Source of the DNA: Thiocapsa marina 5811 | GTDB lineage: Bacteria > Pseudomonadota > Gammaproteobacteria > Chromatiales > Chromatiaceae | Reading direction: 5' to 3' | Length of the DNA stretch: 64,000 nt | NCBI RefSeq assembly: GCF_000223985.1 | Contig: NZ_AFWV01000015.1 | Location: 62,001-126,000, forward strand | Shown here: positions 45,540 to 54,295 of the stretch, one piece after another | How positions within the stretch are numbered: the stretch's first letter is position 1 | How the letters are laid out: the number at the start of each line of letters is the position of its first letter | Position numbers and translations under genes: made by a program | Notes under the pieces: generated by a model | The model's input: the letters and a program-made list of their open reading frames with translations, nothing else | The model's database searches: none | What the model was told of the DNA's origin: nothing

Positions 45540-46133
45540 TCAATGCAAGGTTCCGAGTCCTTCGGTCTCGATTTGTGGCCCGACGTCCACGGGCTCCCGT
45601 TCCTGGTTTCGGTTCGGACATGGAGAATCGGCGTCGAGCTGGGCGCCGATCTCGATGACCTCGGCGGATGTCCGGGGAAGATACCAAACATCCGTTTCGT
45701 TCGCGTCTAGGGTCCAGCCGATCTGGATCGGCACTGGTTCCGAAGCATAGTAATACTCGGCGACGGGCGCATCGGCGTCGAGGGGATCCCCGATCTGCAC
45801 AACGTCGGGCCCGGTGGCTCGGCCTGTCTCTTCGGCCGGGATCGGATCACTGATGTCGTGACTGCGCTGCGGTTGTGCTAGCACTTCGATTCGAAAAGTC
45901 TCTACGCCCTGTGCACCCGCGCGGAATGCCGCTTCTGCCGCCAGTGGGGCGGGTATGACCGCGGCAGCGCGATCCGGCGTCGTCGCCTCGGCGTGCGCAG
46001 CGGCGTCGCCAGCCGACGCCATCGGCTGACGGTCGATCCCCGGCGAGGTCGGTCGCACCTGCTCGTCCGGCGTCATTACGAGAACAGCAGTCGCTGCGGC
46101 AACAAGAAAGAGGGCAAGATTTCGTCGAGTCAC
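45540..46133 (-). CDS. Anchored or exported protein with IGxxLDAD repeats
   Basis: The 197-aa protein, read from a GTG at 46133, begins with one hydrophobic segment (LALFLVAAATAVLVM) followed by an Ala/Pro-rich stretch. The C-terminal half has imperfect repeats of about 23 residues, each with a VQIGDPLDADAP, IQIGWTLDANE, IEIGAQLDADSP or VDVGPQIETEG core. No family is recognised. Its acidic, Ala-rich make-up and the repeats suggest a structural or binding role outside the cytoplasm, but this is inference. Confidence 0.6.
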   Translation of the reverse strand: MTRRNLALFLVAAATAVLVMTPDEQVRPTSPGIDRQPMASAGDAAAHAEATTPDRAAAVIPAPLAAEAAFRAGAQGVETFRIEVLAQPQRSHDISDPIPAEETGRATGPDVVQIGDPLDADAPVAEYYYASEPVPIQIGWTLDANETDVWYLPRTSAEVIEIGAQLDADSPCPNRNQEREPVDVGPQIETEGLGTLH

Positions 46134-46229
46134 GTTTCGGGTATCGAGGTGGTATCCGGTGAATGCTGTTCGCGTTCGTGAGTGTGGTTCGATGAGCGGG
46201 AAGCAAAACAGTGCCGACGCACACCGCTC

Positions 46230-46730
46230 TCATTTCAAAATCGCACGCCAGCCCCCGTGGCTCGGCAAGCACGCCCAACAGGGCTCTACCGGCGTCACCT
46301 CCCCGTCTAGCCCGATGGCGGCAATCACTTCATTCGAGAATTCACTGCATACAAGGCCGTCTCGCGTGCATGCGCGAACAGCGAGATAGTGCAGCTGTCC
46401 GGGTGTGAGTCCACTGATGACGGCGGTCGTATGGATTGTATCCACCGAGCCTACGTATACCCGGCTCGTTTGCCCGAAATGGACCTGGTATCTCGACGCT
46501 CTAGGGTCCTCTACGGGGTTCCATGTGATTCGCACATCCGCGCTGGAGCAGTCTCCGGCAAACGCAAAGCCAAAAACCGCCGTTGCAAACCACCCGAGCT
46601 TCCGCGATGTGAAGCAGCGCTCTCCACCGAATAAATCGGTATTTTCTCGATCCGCGCACGGAGACTCGAGGCGGGGTCCAAAGGCTGGCGTGATCAATCG
46701 CGGTTCCGGGGTTGTGGCACGCTCGAGCAT
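46230..46730 (-). CDS. Probable fibronectin type III domain protein
   Basis: The 166-aa protein has a hydrophobic segment at about residues 45-63 (LGWFATAVFGFAFAGDCSSA), possibly a late signal sequence, and then one FN3-like domain: VRITWNPVEDPRASRYQVHFG, TTAVISGLTPGQLHYLAVRAC and SEFSNEVIAA. The C-terminal tail has a Cys pair (EPCWACLPS). No start codon lies between the upstream ATG and the hydrophobic segment, so the N-terminus is uncertain. It lies with two other exported proteins in the same direction. Confidence 0.65.
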   Translation of the reverse strand: MLERATTPEPRLITPAFGPRLESPCADRENTDLFGGERCFTSRKLGWFATAVFGFAFAGDCSSADVRITWNPVEDPRASRYQVHFGQTSRVYVGSVDTIHTTAVISGLTPGQLHYLAVRACTRDGLVCSEFSNEVIAAIGLDGEVTPVEPCWACLPSHGGWRAILK

Positions 46731-47242
46731 TGTCTCGATTCCGGTCGGCTGCGCGATGGATGACTCGGCTGCAAAACTGACCGGTTGTGTCGTCGTCTTC
46801 TTGAAGACGGAAGGTTTTTAGGGTCTTGCAGCGTTAAAAGAGGCCGATTAGGCACGCGAGCACATTTCGGTGCCTGACCCTTACAGCTGTGAAATGTGCA
46901 GCAGTCGGGCCAGCATTTCAAGTCTCTGGCGCTGTGGGATCCATCGGATCGGCTGTGTAACCGACAGGCGGCGATTCCCTCGCTGCTGTTGCGGCACGGC
47001 CAGGATGCCGCTATCGAGCTGAGTCGGCGCCCGCCCGCGCGATAGGAACGTCGTCCAGCCGCCGGACAGGCACGCCCTTTCGGCGCGAGCAACCCGCACC
47101 GCGATCGCCTCGGTGGCGATGGCGAGATACGCGTCGCCTGCCAGGATAATGTCCGTATCTATTGTGAGCCCCGGCGCGCGCAGGGACAGACCAATCGAGC
47201 GGTCCCTATCGAGTGCCGGTCACCATGCATGCCATCGGCCTC
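46731..47242. other. Gene-free stretch with a degenerate open frame
   Basis: No gene is supported in these 511 bp. A - strand frame from about 47215 to 46881 reads GLTIDTDIILAGDAYLAIA and later QRQRLEMLARLLHISQL without a usable early start codon. It could be a gene remnant, but I do not recognise a family. Confidence 0.5.
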
Positions 47243-48817
47243 TCAACGCTCCCGCCAAACGGTCGTATAGAGATCGTGCCGGCGGTCCTTCAGGTTCTGG
47301 ACCGTCCCCGAGTTGCGCGCGGCCCGCAGTGCCTCGAGACGCAGATCCGCGAAGGCGACGGTCTCGACGTTCGGCGTGGTATCGGCTGCGACACCGTCGC
47401 GTGCGAAGGGGAAGTCACAGGGAGTGAGGATGCAGCTTTGGGCATACTGGATGTCCATGTTGTGGACCTTCGGCAGGTTGCCGACGTTGCCGGACATGAC
47501 GACATAGCACTGGTTCTCGATCGCGCGGGCCTGGGCGCAGTAGCGCACCCGCAGATACGACTGACGCTCGTCGGTGCAGAAGGGTACAAAGACGATGTTG
47601 GCGCCCTGATCCACCAGATGACGGCCGAGCTCCGGGAACTCGGCGTCGTAGCAGATCAGGACACCGATGGGGCCGCAGTCGGTGTCGATCGCGTTCAGGG
47701 AGTGGCCACCCTCGATGTTCCACCAATAGACCTCGTTCGGGGTCGGGTGGACCTTGGGCTGCTCGTGCACCTCGCCGCTGCGCAGACAGACGTAGCAGAC
47801 GTTCTCGACCCGACCGTTGGGCATCCGCGTGGGGTGCGAGCCGCCGATGATGTTGATGTTGTAGCGCACCGCCATGTCGCGCAACGCCTCTTTGAGCGGG
47901 TCGGTGTACTTGGTCAGGGCCTCGATCGACTCGGCGGGCGAGAGTTCCTGATCCTCCATCGAGAGCAGCTGCAGGGTAAAGAGCTCGGGGAAGACGACGA
48001 AGTCCGCCCGATAGTCGGCGGTGACGTCGACGAAGTAGCGCACCAGATCGGTGAACTCCTCGAACGAGCCGACCCGTCGCTGCATATATTGCACGGTCGC
48101 GACCCGCACGGTGTCGGGCAACCGGCCGCCGTAGCTCTTGGCGCGCTGCTCTTCCTTCTCGTCCGGTGCGTTGGGATTGCGCCAGACCAGATGAACCGCG
48201 TATCCCTCTGACTCTTTATCCTCCGGCAGGTAGCGCGGCAGCAGTCCCAAGACCTCGAAGCCGTTGCGCATCTGGAAGGTCAAGACCGGGTCGCGCAGTC
48301 GGTTCGCTTTGACCTCTTCGAGATAGGCATCGGGAGTCCCGTATCGACGCAGGCGCTTGGCGAGCGAGGGGATGCGACCGCCGAACACGATGCCCTTGAC
48401 GTCCCATGAGCGAGCCAGCTTCTTGCGCTCGTCGTAGAGGCGCTGGCCAAGCCGCAAACCGCGATAGTCCGGGTCCACGCAGACCTCCATACCGTAGAGA
48501 TAGTCCCCGTTCGGATCGTGACGCGAGGCGTATCCGCCCCCGGTGATCTCGTTCCAGGTGTGCGGCTTGAGCGCGACATCGCCGTTGATGAGGAAGGTGG
48601 CGCAGTAGCCGACGATGGTGCGTTCGTATTCGGCGACGAACTGTCCCTCGGGGAAGTTGTGGATCTGACCCAGAAGCATGGCTCGCGAATAGGTCCCCAT
48701 TCCGCTGGCCCGATAGACACGCGATACCAGGCTGCGGATGTGCGGGATGTCTTTGACGCGGGCGTTGCGCACGATCAAAGGCGGTTTCGGGTGCTTGGTC
48801 TTGGCCGTGCTGGACAT
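47243..48817 (-). CDS. GNAT acetyltransferase/carbon-nitrogen hydrolase fusion
   Basis: The 524-aa protein has an N-terminal GNAT domain (about residues 15-220; VCVDPDYRGLRLGQRLYDER binds acetyl-CoA) and a C-terminal nitrilase-superfamily amidase (about 230-520). The catalytic triad is visible as FVVFPELF (Glu), KVHPTPNEVYWW (Lys) and VLICYDAEFPEL (Cys). This fusion is widespread and conserved, and its substrate is not known. A composite repeat lies 150 bp upstream of its start, which the window shows as a divergent gap before the quinone oxidoreductase. Confidence 0.92.
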   Translation of the reverse strand: MSSTAKTKHPKPPLIVRNARVKDIPHIRSLVSRVYRASGMGTYSRAMLLGQIHNFPEGQFVAEYERTIVGYCATFLINGDVALKPHTWNEITGGGYASRHDPNGDYLYGMEVCVDPDYRGLRLGQRLYDERKKLARSWDVKGIVFGGRIPSLAKRLRRYGTPDAYLEEVKANRLRDPVLTFQMRNGFEVLGLLPRYLPEDKESEGYAVHLVWRNPNAPDEKEEQRAKSYGGRLPDTVRVATVQYMQRRVGSFEEFTDLVRYFVDVTADYRADFVVFPELFTLQLLSMEDQELSPAESIEALTKYTDPLKEALRDMAVRYNINIIGGSHPTRMPNGRVENVCYVCLRSGEVHEQPKVHPTPNEVYWWNIEGGHSLNAIDTDCGPIGVLICYDAEFPELGRHLVDQGANIVFVPFCTDERQSYLRVRYCAQARAIENQCYVVMSGNVGNLPKVHNMDIQYAQSCILTPCDFPFARDGVAADTTPNVETVAFADLRLEALRAARNSGTVQNLKDRRHDLYTTVWRER

Positions 48818-48967
48818 GCGGGATACTCCGATGTGGTTGCTGGGGATCGAGGCAGGGTTCTGCTCGGCTCCGGGTCGGGTTCTCGGCAGGGTTCTCGGAT
48901 TGTGTCGAACCAGTCGATGGGGCTAGCATGCCCCCCGAGCGTTCCCGTCGGTAGTGGATTCGGAAGA

Positions 48968-49164
48968 CTTAAGCCGCGTCCGGAGCGCGATGCTGACTTC
49001 CGAGTGAGCGCGTCGTTTGGTGCATCCACGGCCCTTGGCGGAGGATGCGGTTTAAAAGTCTATATTTTTTAAAATCTTAAACCGCGCCGGGTCTAACGGT
49101 CGTCAAGTCTGGCGGAGCCGATCCCATCCAAAAACATCGCATACCGCGCTGGGCGCGGTTTAAG
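48968..49164. repeat. Composite TAAACCGCG repeat, copy H (type 1 + linker + type 2)
   Basis: Type 1 unit 48968-49055 has ends CTTAAGCCGCGTCC and GGATGCGGTTTAAA, pairing with two G:T wobbles. The AT-rich linker (49056-49075) contains TATATTTTTTAAAAT. Type 2 unit 49076-49164 ends GGGCGCGGTTTAAG. This copy lies between divergent genes, 18 bp before the oxidoreductase ATG, so it can hardly act only as a terminator. Confidence 0.88.
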
Positions 49165-49182
49165 ACACGAGGTGAAACGTCC

Positions 49183-50181
49183 ATGAAGGCAATCGAGATG
49201 CGCGAGACCGGCGGGCCCGCCGTCCTGCAACTGGTCGATCGGCCTCGTCCCGAGATCGGCGGGCCGGACGACATCCTGGTCAGGCTCAAGGCCGCCGGTG
49301 TGAATCCGGTGGATACCAAGATCCGCAGCAACGGCACGTTGGTGCCGAACGGGTTGCCGGCGGTCTTGGGCTGCGACGGGGCCGGCGTGGTCGAGGCCGC
49401 GGGCGAAGCGGTCACGCGCTTCAAGCCGGGCGACGAGGTCTGGTTCTGCTGGGGCGGGATCGGCGGTCCGGTCGGGAACTATGCCGAGTATATCCTGCTC
49501 GACAATCATCTGGCGCAGGCCAAGCCGCGCGAGATCGGCTTCGTCGAGGCCGCCGCGGCGCCCTTGGTGCTGCTGACCGCCTGGGAGGCACTGCACGATC
49601 GGGCGCGTCTCGTCGAGGGACAGCGCGTTTTGATCCACGCCGGTGCAGGCGGGGTCGGGCATGTCGCCATTCAGCTCGCAAAGGCCGCGGGCGCGCGTGT
49701 CTGCACGACCGTGAGCAGCCCGGAGAAGGCCGACTTCGCCCATGCCCTCGGCGCCGAGTACTGCATCAACTACAAGGAAGAGGACCTTGTCGAATCCGTG
49801 ATGGCGTGGAGCGAAGGGCAGGGCGTGGATATCGCGCTGGATACCGTCGGCCCCGAGGTCTTCCGCAAGACCGTCCCGGCGATGGCCCACTACGGTGACC
49901 TGGTGACCATCCTGGATCCGGGGCCGGATCTGGATCTGAAGGAAGCACGGGTACGCAATTTGCGGATCAGCCTCGAGCTGATGCTGACCCCGATGCTTCG
50001 GGATCTGCCGCGGGCACGCACCCATCAGGGCGAGATCCTGCGTCGCTGCGCCAAGCTGATCGACCGAGGTGACCTGCGCATCCATGTTTCCGAAACCTTC
50101 CCGCTCGCGCAGGTTCAGGAGGCGCACAAGCGTCTCGAGACAGGGCATGTGACCGGCAAGCTTGCGCTGACGATGGATTAG
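49183..50181 (+). CDS. Quinone oxidoreductase-like medium-chain dehydrogenase
   Basis: The 332-aa protein has the MDR fold: the N-terminal GroES-like domain (AAGVNPVDTKIRSNG, LGCDGAGVVEAAG) and an NADPH-binding Rossmann domain (LIHAGAGGVGHVAIQLAKAAGA, then DIALDTVG). Zinc-binding cysteines of alcohol dehydrogenases are missing, so a quinone or enone reductase is more likely. The composite repeat ends 18 bp before its ATG. The phosphoesterase gene begins 5 bp after its stop. Confidence 0.88.
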   Translation: MKAIEMRETGGPAVLQLVDRPRPEIGGPDDILVRLKAAGVNPVDTKIRSNGTLVPNGLPAVLGCDGAGVVEAAGEAVTRFKPGDEVWFCWGGIGGPVGNYAEYILLDNHLAQAKPREIGFVEAAAAPLVLLTAWEALHDRARLVEGQRVLIHAGAGGVGHVAIQLAKAAGARVCTTVSSPEKADFAHALGAEYCINYKEEDLVESVMAWSEGQGVDIALDTVGPEVFRKTVPAMAHYGDLVTILDPGPDLDLKEARVRNLRISLELMLTPMLRDLPRARTHQGEILRRCAKLIDRGDLRIHVSETFPLAQVQEAHKRLETGHVTGKLALTMD

Positions 50182-50185
50182 GGCG

Positions 50186-50809
50186 ATGGGTTCCGGTGCT
50201 GCGGGGTTAGTTGCTCGGGTTCCCGGCCGCAGCCTGAGACTTGCGATCCTCTCCGACACGCACGGCGATCTCGATGCGCGCATCGAGCACCTGGTCACGA
50301 CCTGCGATCTGGCGATCCACGGCGGGGACATCGGCAATGCCGATATCCTCGCCCGGATGCAGCCCGGCCTCGGACGCGTCTTCGCCGTGTTCGGCAACAA
50401 CGATGTCTCGCGCCAATGGCCGGAGCGGGATCATGACCTCTTGCGTCAGCTCCCGGAATGGCTTGAGCTCGCGCTGCCGGGCGGGCGCCTGGTCGTGATC
50501 CACGGCCATCGGGGTCCTGCGCGCGACCGCCATGCGCGGCTGCGCGCCCGCTTCCCGACGGCACGGGCGATCGTCTACGGGCACAGCCATCGGCTTGTTC
50601 TGGACATGGAGACGGTGCCCTGGGTCTTGAATCCGGGTGCGGCCGGTCGGACCCGGACCTACGGCGGGCCCTCCTGTCTGCTCCTGACCGCCGGCGAAAC
50701 CGATTGGCAGGTCGAGGTCCATCGGTTCCCCTTTCTCTCGACGCGCCGCGCCAAGGCCCCGGTTTTGCCACGTCAAGCCGCACGGGCCGCGAAGACGACC
50801 CACGTATGA
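50186..50809 (+). CDS. Metallophosphoesterase, YfcE/MJ0936 family
   Basis: The 207-aa protein shows the calcineurin-like phosphoesterase metal motifs in order: LSDTHGDLD, IHGGDIGN, VFGNNDVS, VIHGHRG and YGHSH, followed by NPGAAGRTR. Enzymes of this type are phosphodiesterases on nucleotides in vitro. The first 15 residues are poorly conserved, so translation may start later. Its TGA overlaps the ttcA ATG, giving translational coupling. Confidence 0.9.
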   Translation: MGSGAAGLVARVPGRSLRLAILSDTHGDLDARIEHLVTTCDLAIHGGDIGNADILARMQPGLGRVFAVFGNNDVSRQWPERDHDLLRQLPEWLELALPGGRLVVIHGHRGPARDRHARLRARFPTARAIVYGHSHRLVLDMETVPWVLNPGAAGRTRTYGGPSCLLLTAGETDWQVEVHRFPFLSTRRAKAPVLPRQAARAAKTTHV

Positions 50810-51660
50810 GACACTCCGAGCGCAATCAACCCAAACCACCGAAGTCCCTGCTGCGGCTCGTCGGCCGCGCCATCGCGGATTTCCGTATGATCGGCGAGGG
50901 TGATCGGATCCTGCTCGGCGTCTCGGGCGGCAAGGATTCGCTCTCGCTTCTGCACATCCTCAAGCACCTGCAGACCTATGCCCCGGTGCGCTTCGAGCTG
51001 GCGGTACTGACCGTCGATCCGCAGGTGCCTGGATTCGATCCGGAGCACCTCAAGGGTTACTACGAAGACCTGGGCGTGACTTGGTTCTACGAGCAGCAGC
51101 CGCTGATGGATCAGGCCAAGGAGCACATGGACGGCGACTCCTTCTGCGCCTACTGCTCGCGCATGAAGCGCGGCATCATGTACCGCATCTGCCGCGAGCA
51201 GGGCTACGGCGTGCTTGCCCTGGCCCAGCATCTCGACGATCTGGCCGAGAGCCTGCTGATGTCGCTCTTCCACGGCGGCCAACTGCGGACCATGAAGGCC
51301 CACTATCTCAACAACGAAGGCGACGTGCGCATCATCCGCCCGCTGGTCTATTGCCGCGAGCGCCAGACCGCGGACTATGCCGAGCGTGCCGGCCTCCCGG
51401 TCGTCCTGGACTCATGCCCGGCCTGCTTTTCCATGCCCACCCGTCGCGAGCATATGAAGGCCCTGCTGGCCCGCGAAGAGGCCGATCACAGCCATCTCTT
51501 CGCCAACATCCTGCATGCGATCAAGCCGATCATGGTTGAAGGCGAGCTGCCCGGGGAGCCGCCAGCCGCCAGCCTCCGGCTGCCAGCCTCCAGCGGCAGT
51601 CGAAGGCGATCCGTCGCGTCGAGCATGGAGGGCGGCCGGAAGCCGACGTCTCACACCTAG
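50806..51660 (+). CDS. ttcA: tRNA 2-thiocytidine biosynthesis protein
   Basis: Thiolates cytidine 32 of certain tRNAs using ATP and an iron-sulfur cluster. The 284-aa protein has the PP-loop SGGKDS in ILLGVSGGKDSLSLLH, the cluster cysteines in FCAYCSRMKRG, and CPAC in a later loop, plus ALAQHLDDLAESLLMSLFHGG. The fold ends near HAIKPIMVEGEL; the last 37 residues come from a CCAGCCTCC-rich stretch and look like a non-homologous run-on to a later stop. Confidence 0.94.
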   Translation: MRHSERNQPKPPKSLLRLVGRAIADFRMIGEGDRILLGVSGGKDSLSLLHILKHLQTYAPVRFELAVLTVDPQVPGFDPEHLKGYYEDLGVTWFYEQQPLMDQAKEHMDGDSFCAYCSRMKRGIMYRICREQGYGVLALAQHLDDLAESLLMSLFHGGQLRTMKAHYLNNEGDVRIIRPLVYCRERQTADYAERAGLPVVLDSCPACFSMPTRREHMKALLAREEADHSHLFANILHAIKPIMVEGELPGEPPAASLRLPASSGSRRRSVASSMEGGRKPTSHT

Positions 51661-51776
51661 CGGTCGGCCGCATCAGTCTGTCCTACGGACCAACATCACG
51701 CCGGACTGAGCCCGATCAGATCTTCGACGACCCGATCCGGTTAAGCTGTCCCCTGATCCCTGCTGTCCGATCGCTC

Positions 51777-52409
51777 ATGTCCGCATCCATCGAGAATCCG
51801 CATTTTCTCCTGCGTCGTCTGCACTCCCTGCTTGGTCTGCTTCCGGTCGGCGCCTTTCTGATCTTCCACCTTTGGGAGAACTCTCAGTCGCGCTTCGGTG
51901 CGGAGCATTACAACGAGCATGTCGTTGCGGCGCTCAAGGGCATGAATTATCTGCCCTTGATGGAGATCTTCGTGATCGCGCTGCCGCTGCTCTTCCATGC
52001 CGGCTACGGGCTCGTGATCACGGCCCAGATGCGTGCGGAGCTCGCTCGGTACAGCTACGCGCGCAATCGGCTCTACTGGATGCAGCGAATCTCCGGCATC
52101 GGCATCCTGCTCTTTCTGCTGCAGCATGTGGGGATGACGCGGATTGCGGGGACCTGGGATCCGAGCGTGGGCGATGATCTGTTCGGCCATATGCAGGCGA
52201 TGTTGAGCCAGCCCTGGATGCTCGGACTCTATCTGGTCGGTCTGCTGCTCTCGGTCTTTCATCTGGCCAATGGGCTTGCCTCGATGGCGATCGTTTGGGG
52301 GGTCACGACCTCGGTCCGCGCCCAAACGCTGTTCGGTTGGGTCTGCGTCCTGATCGGGGTCTTGTTGGCGGCGATGGGCATCCATGGCCTGATGGGGTTC
52401 CTGTCATGA
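51777..52409 (+). CDS. sdhC: Succinate dehydrogenase/fumarate reductase cytochrome b subunit
   Basis: The 210-aa membrane protein has five helices with histidines in LRRLHSLLGLLP, FLIFHLWENS, LLFHAGYGL, LLQHVGMTR and SVFHLANGLA, matching the single-subunit, two-heme anchor of the Bacillus/Wolinella type rather than the SdhC+SdhD pair of E. coli. Such anchors often serve low-potential quinones. It overlaps sdhA by ATGA. Confidence 0.92.
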   Translation: MSASIENPHFLLRRLHSLLGLLPVGAFLIFHLWENSQSRFGAEHYNEHVVAALKGMNYLPLMEIFVIALPLLFHAGYGLVITAQMRAELARYSYARNRLYWMQRISGIGILLFLLQHVGMTRIAGTWDPSVGDDLFGHMQAMLSQPWMLGLYLVGLLLSVFHLANGLASMAIVWGVTTSVRAQTLFGWVCVLIGVLLAAMGIHGLMGFLS

Positions 52410-54295
52410 GCAAGCCGAACGTCATCGTGATCGGGGGCGGCCTGGGCGGGCTCTGGGCGACGCTGCGGATCGCGGATGCGGGTTTTCCGGTCACGCTCTT
52501 CTCCCTGTTCGAGGTCAAGCGCAGTCACTCGGTTTGTGCGCAGGGCGGCATCAATGCCGTGCTCGACACCAAGGGGCAGCACGACTCGATCGGCCAACAC
52601 ATCATCGACACCATCAAGGGCGGCGAGTATCTGGCGAATCAGCCGCCGGTGAAGGCCATGTGCGAGGATGCACCGGGTCTGATCCGCACCTTCGAGCGCA
52701 TGGGCGTGACCTTCTCGCGCACGCCCGAGGGTCTGCTCGATCAGCGTCTCTTCGGCGGCGTGAAGAACAAGCGGACCTGCTTCGCCGGCGCCAGCACGGG
52801 GCAGCAGCTCCTCTATGGCGTCGACCAGCAGGTCAGGCGATTCGAGTCCGAAGGCAAGGTCGTCAAGCACGAGTGGTGGGAGTTTCTGTCTCTGCTGCTG
52901 GATGCCGACGGCATCTGTCGCGGCATCGTGGCGATGGATCTGAAAAGCCTGGAGGTGCGTGCCTTCGCGGCCGACGCGGTCGTCGTGGCGAGCGGCGGCA
53001 TGGGCCAGCTCTATGCGCCCAAGAGCACGACCTCGACCAACTCGACCGGCGCCGCGGCGAGCCGCTGCTACCGACAGGGCGCCTGGATGGCCAACGCGGA
53101 GTTCTTCCAGTTCCATCCCACGGCCATGATGGGGCACGACAAGAACCGGCTGATGAGCGAGGCGGCGCGCGGGGAGGGCGGGCGCATCTGGGTGCCGAAG
53201 ACGCCCGGCGACCGGCGTCCGCCCAAGACCATCCCGGAGGCCGAGCGCTTCTATTTCCTCGAGGAGTTCTTCCCCGCCTACGGCAACACGGTCGCCCGAG
53301 ACGAGGCGGCGCGCGCCATCTGGACCGTGACGCGACAGATGGGGCTGGGCATCGGCGGTGACGGCGGCGACCGGGTCTATCTGGATCTCACGCACCTGGA
53401 TGCGGCATTCATCGGCGCGCGTCTGGGCGCCATCCTGGAGATCTATCGCAAGTTCGCCGGTGTCGACCCGATGACCGAGCCGATGGAGATCTTTCCGGCG
53501 GCCCATTACGGGATGGGCGGCCTTTGGGTCGATTTCGAGCGCTCGGCCGACGGCGGCATTCAACCCGACAGCCCACGCAATCACGCCACCAACATCCCCG
53601 GACTCTATGCCTGCGGGGAGTGCGACTACGCCTATCACGGGGCCAACCGACTCGGTGCCAACTCGCTCCTCTCGGCGAGCTACTCGGGACGCGTTGCCGG
53701 AGAATCGGTGGTGAGCTATCTCAAGGGGCTCGGCTCGGATCGCAGAGCGCTGGCCCCGGCGATCCCGCAGGCCGAGATCGCGCGCCAGCAGGCGATCAAC
53801 GCCGATCTCATGCGGGCCGAGGGGTCGGATACGCCTTATCGGATTCAGAAGGAGCTGGGTGCACTGATGACGGCCAAGGTTGGCGTGGTGCGCTCGAACC
53901 CGGAGCTTGAATCCGCCCTCGGCGAGCTTGCGGTGCTGCGCGAGCGCCTGCGCAACGCCCGCCTCGGGGAGTCGAGCACCTGGTCGAATCAGAGTCTGGC
54001 CTTCGCGCGCCAGCTCGGCGACATGATCGAGTTGGCCGCCGTGGTGACCAAGGGCGCGCTGGCACGCGACGAGTGTCGCGGTGCCCATTACAAGCCGGCC
54101 TTCCATATCCCGATCCCGGAGGGGAGGTTTGCGGGCGACCCCGAATTCGAGGCGTACCGCGATCGCTGGCATGCAAACAACGCGCAGTGGCTCAAGACGA
54201 CCATCGCCGAGCATACCGATGACGGACCTCGACTGAGCTACCAGGAGGTGGATCTGAGCGTCTATCCGCCGACCGAGCCGAGGGACTACCGATGA
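52406..54295 (+). CDS. sdhA: Succinate dehydrogenase/fumarate reductase flavoprotein subunit
   Basis: The 629-aa protein binds FAD and the dicarboxylate. VIGGGLGGLWATLRIADAG is the FAD fold and KRSHSVCAQGGINAVLD carries the histidine that bonds FAD covalently. FFQFHPTAM, HYGMGGLWVDF and CDYAYHGANRLGANSLL are active-site segments. Sequence style (HSVCAQGG) follows the Bacillus-type enzyme. Both ends overlap neighbours by ATGA, so sdhCAB is one tightly coupled unit. Confidence 0.95.
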   Translation: MSKPNVIVIGGGLGGLWATLRIADAGFPVTLFSLFEVKRSHSVCAQGGINAVLDTKGQHDSIGQHIIDTIKGGEYLANQPPVKAMCEDAPGLIRTFERMGVTFSRTPEGLLDQRLFGGVKNKRTCFAGASTGQQLLYGVDQQVRRFESEGKVVKHEWWEFLSLLLDADGICRGIVAMDLKSLEVRAFAADAVVVASGGMGQLYAPKSTTSTNSTGAAASRCYRQGAWMANAEFFQFHPTAMMGHDKNRLMSEAARGEGGRIWVPKTPGDRRPPKTIPEAERFYFLEEFFPAYGNTVARDEAARAIWTVTRQMGLGIGGDGGDRVYLDLTHLDAAFIGARLGAILEIYRKFAGVDPMTEPMEIFPAAHYGMGGLWVDFERSADGGIQPDSPRNHATNIPGLYACGECDYAYHGANRLGANSLLSASYSGRVAGESVVSYLKGLGSDRRALAPAIPQAEIARQQAINADLMRAEGSDTPYRIQKELGALMTAKVGVVRSNPELESALGELAVLRERLRNARLGESSTWSNQSLAFARQLGDMIELAAVVTKGALARDECRGAHYKPAFHIPIPEGRFAGDPEFEAYRDRWHANNAQWLKTTIAEHTDDGPRLSYQEVDLSVYPPTEPRDYR

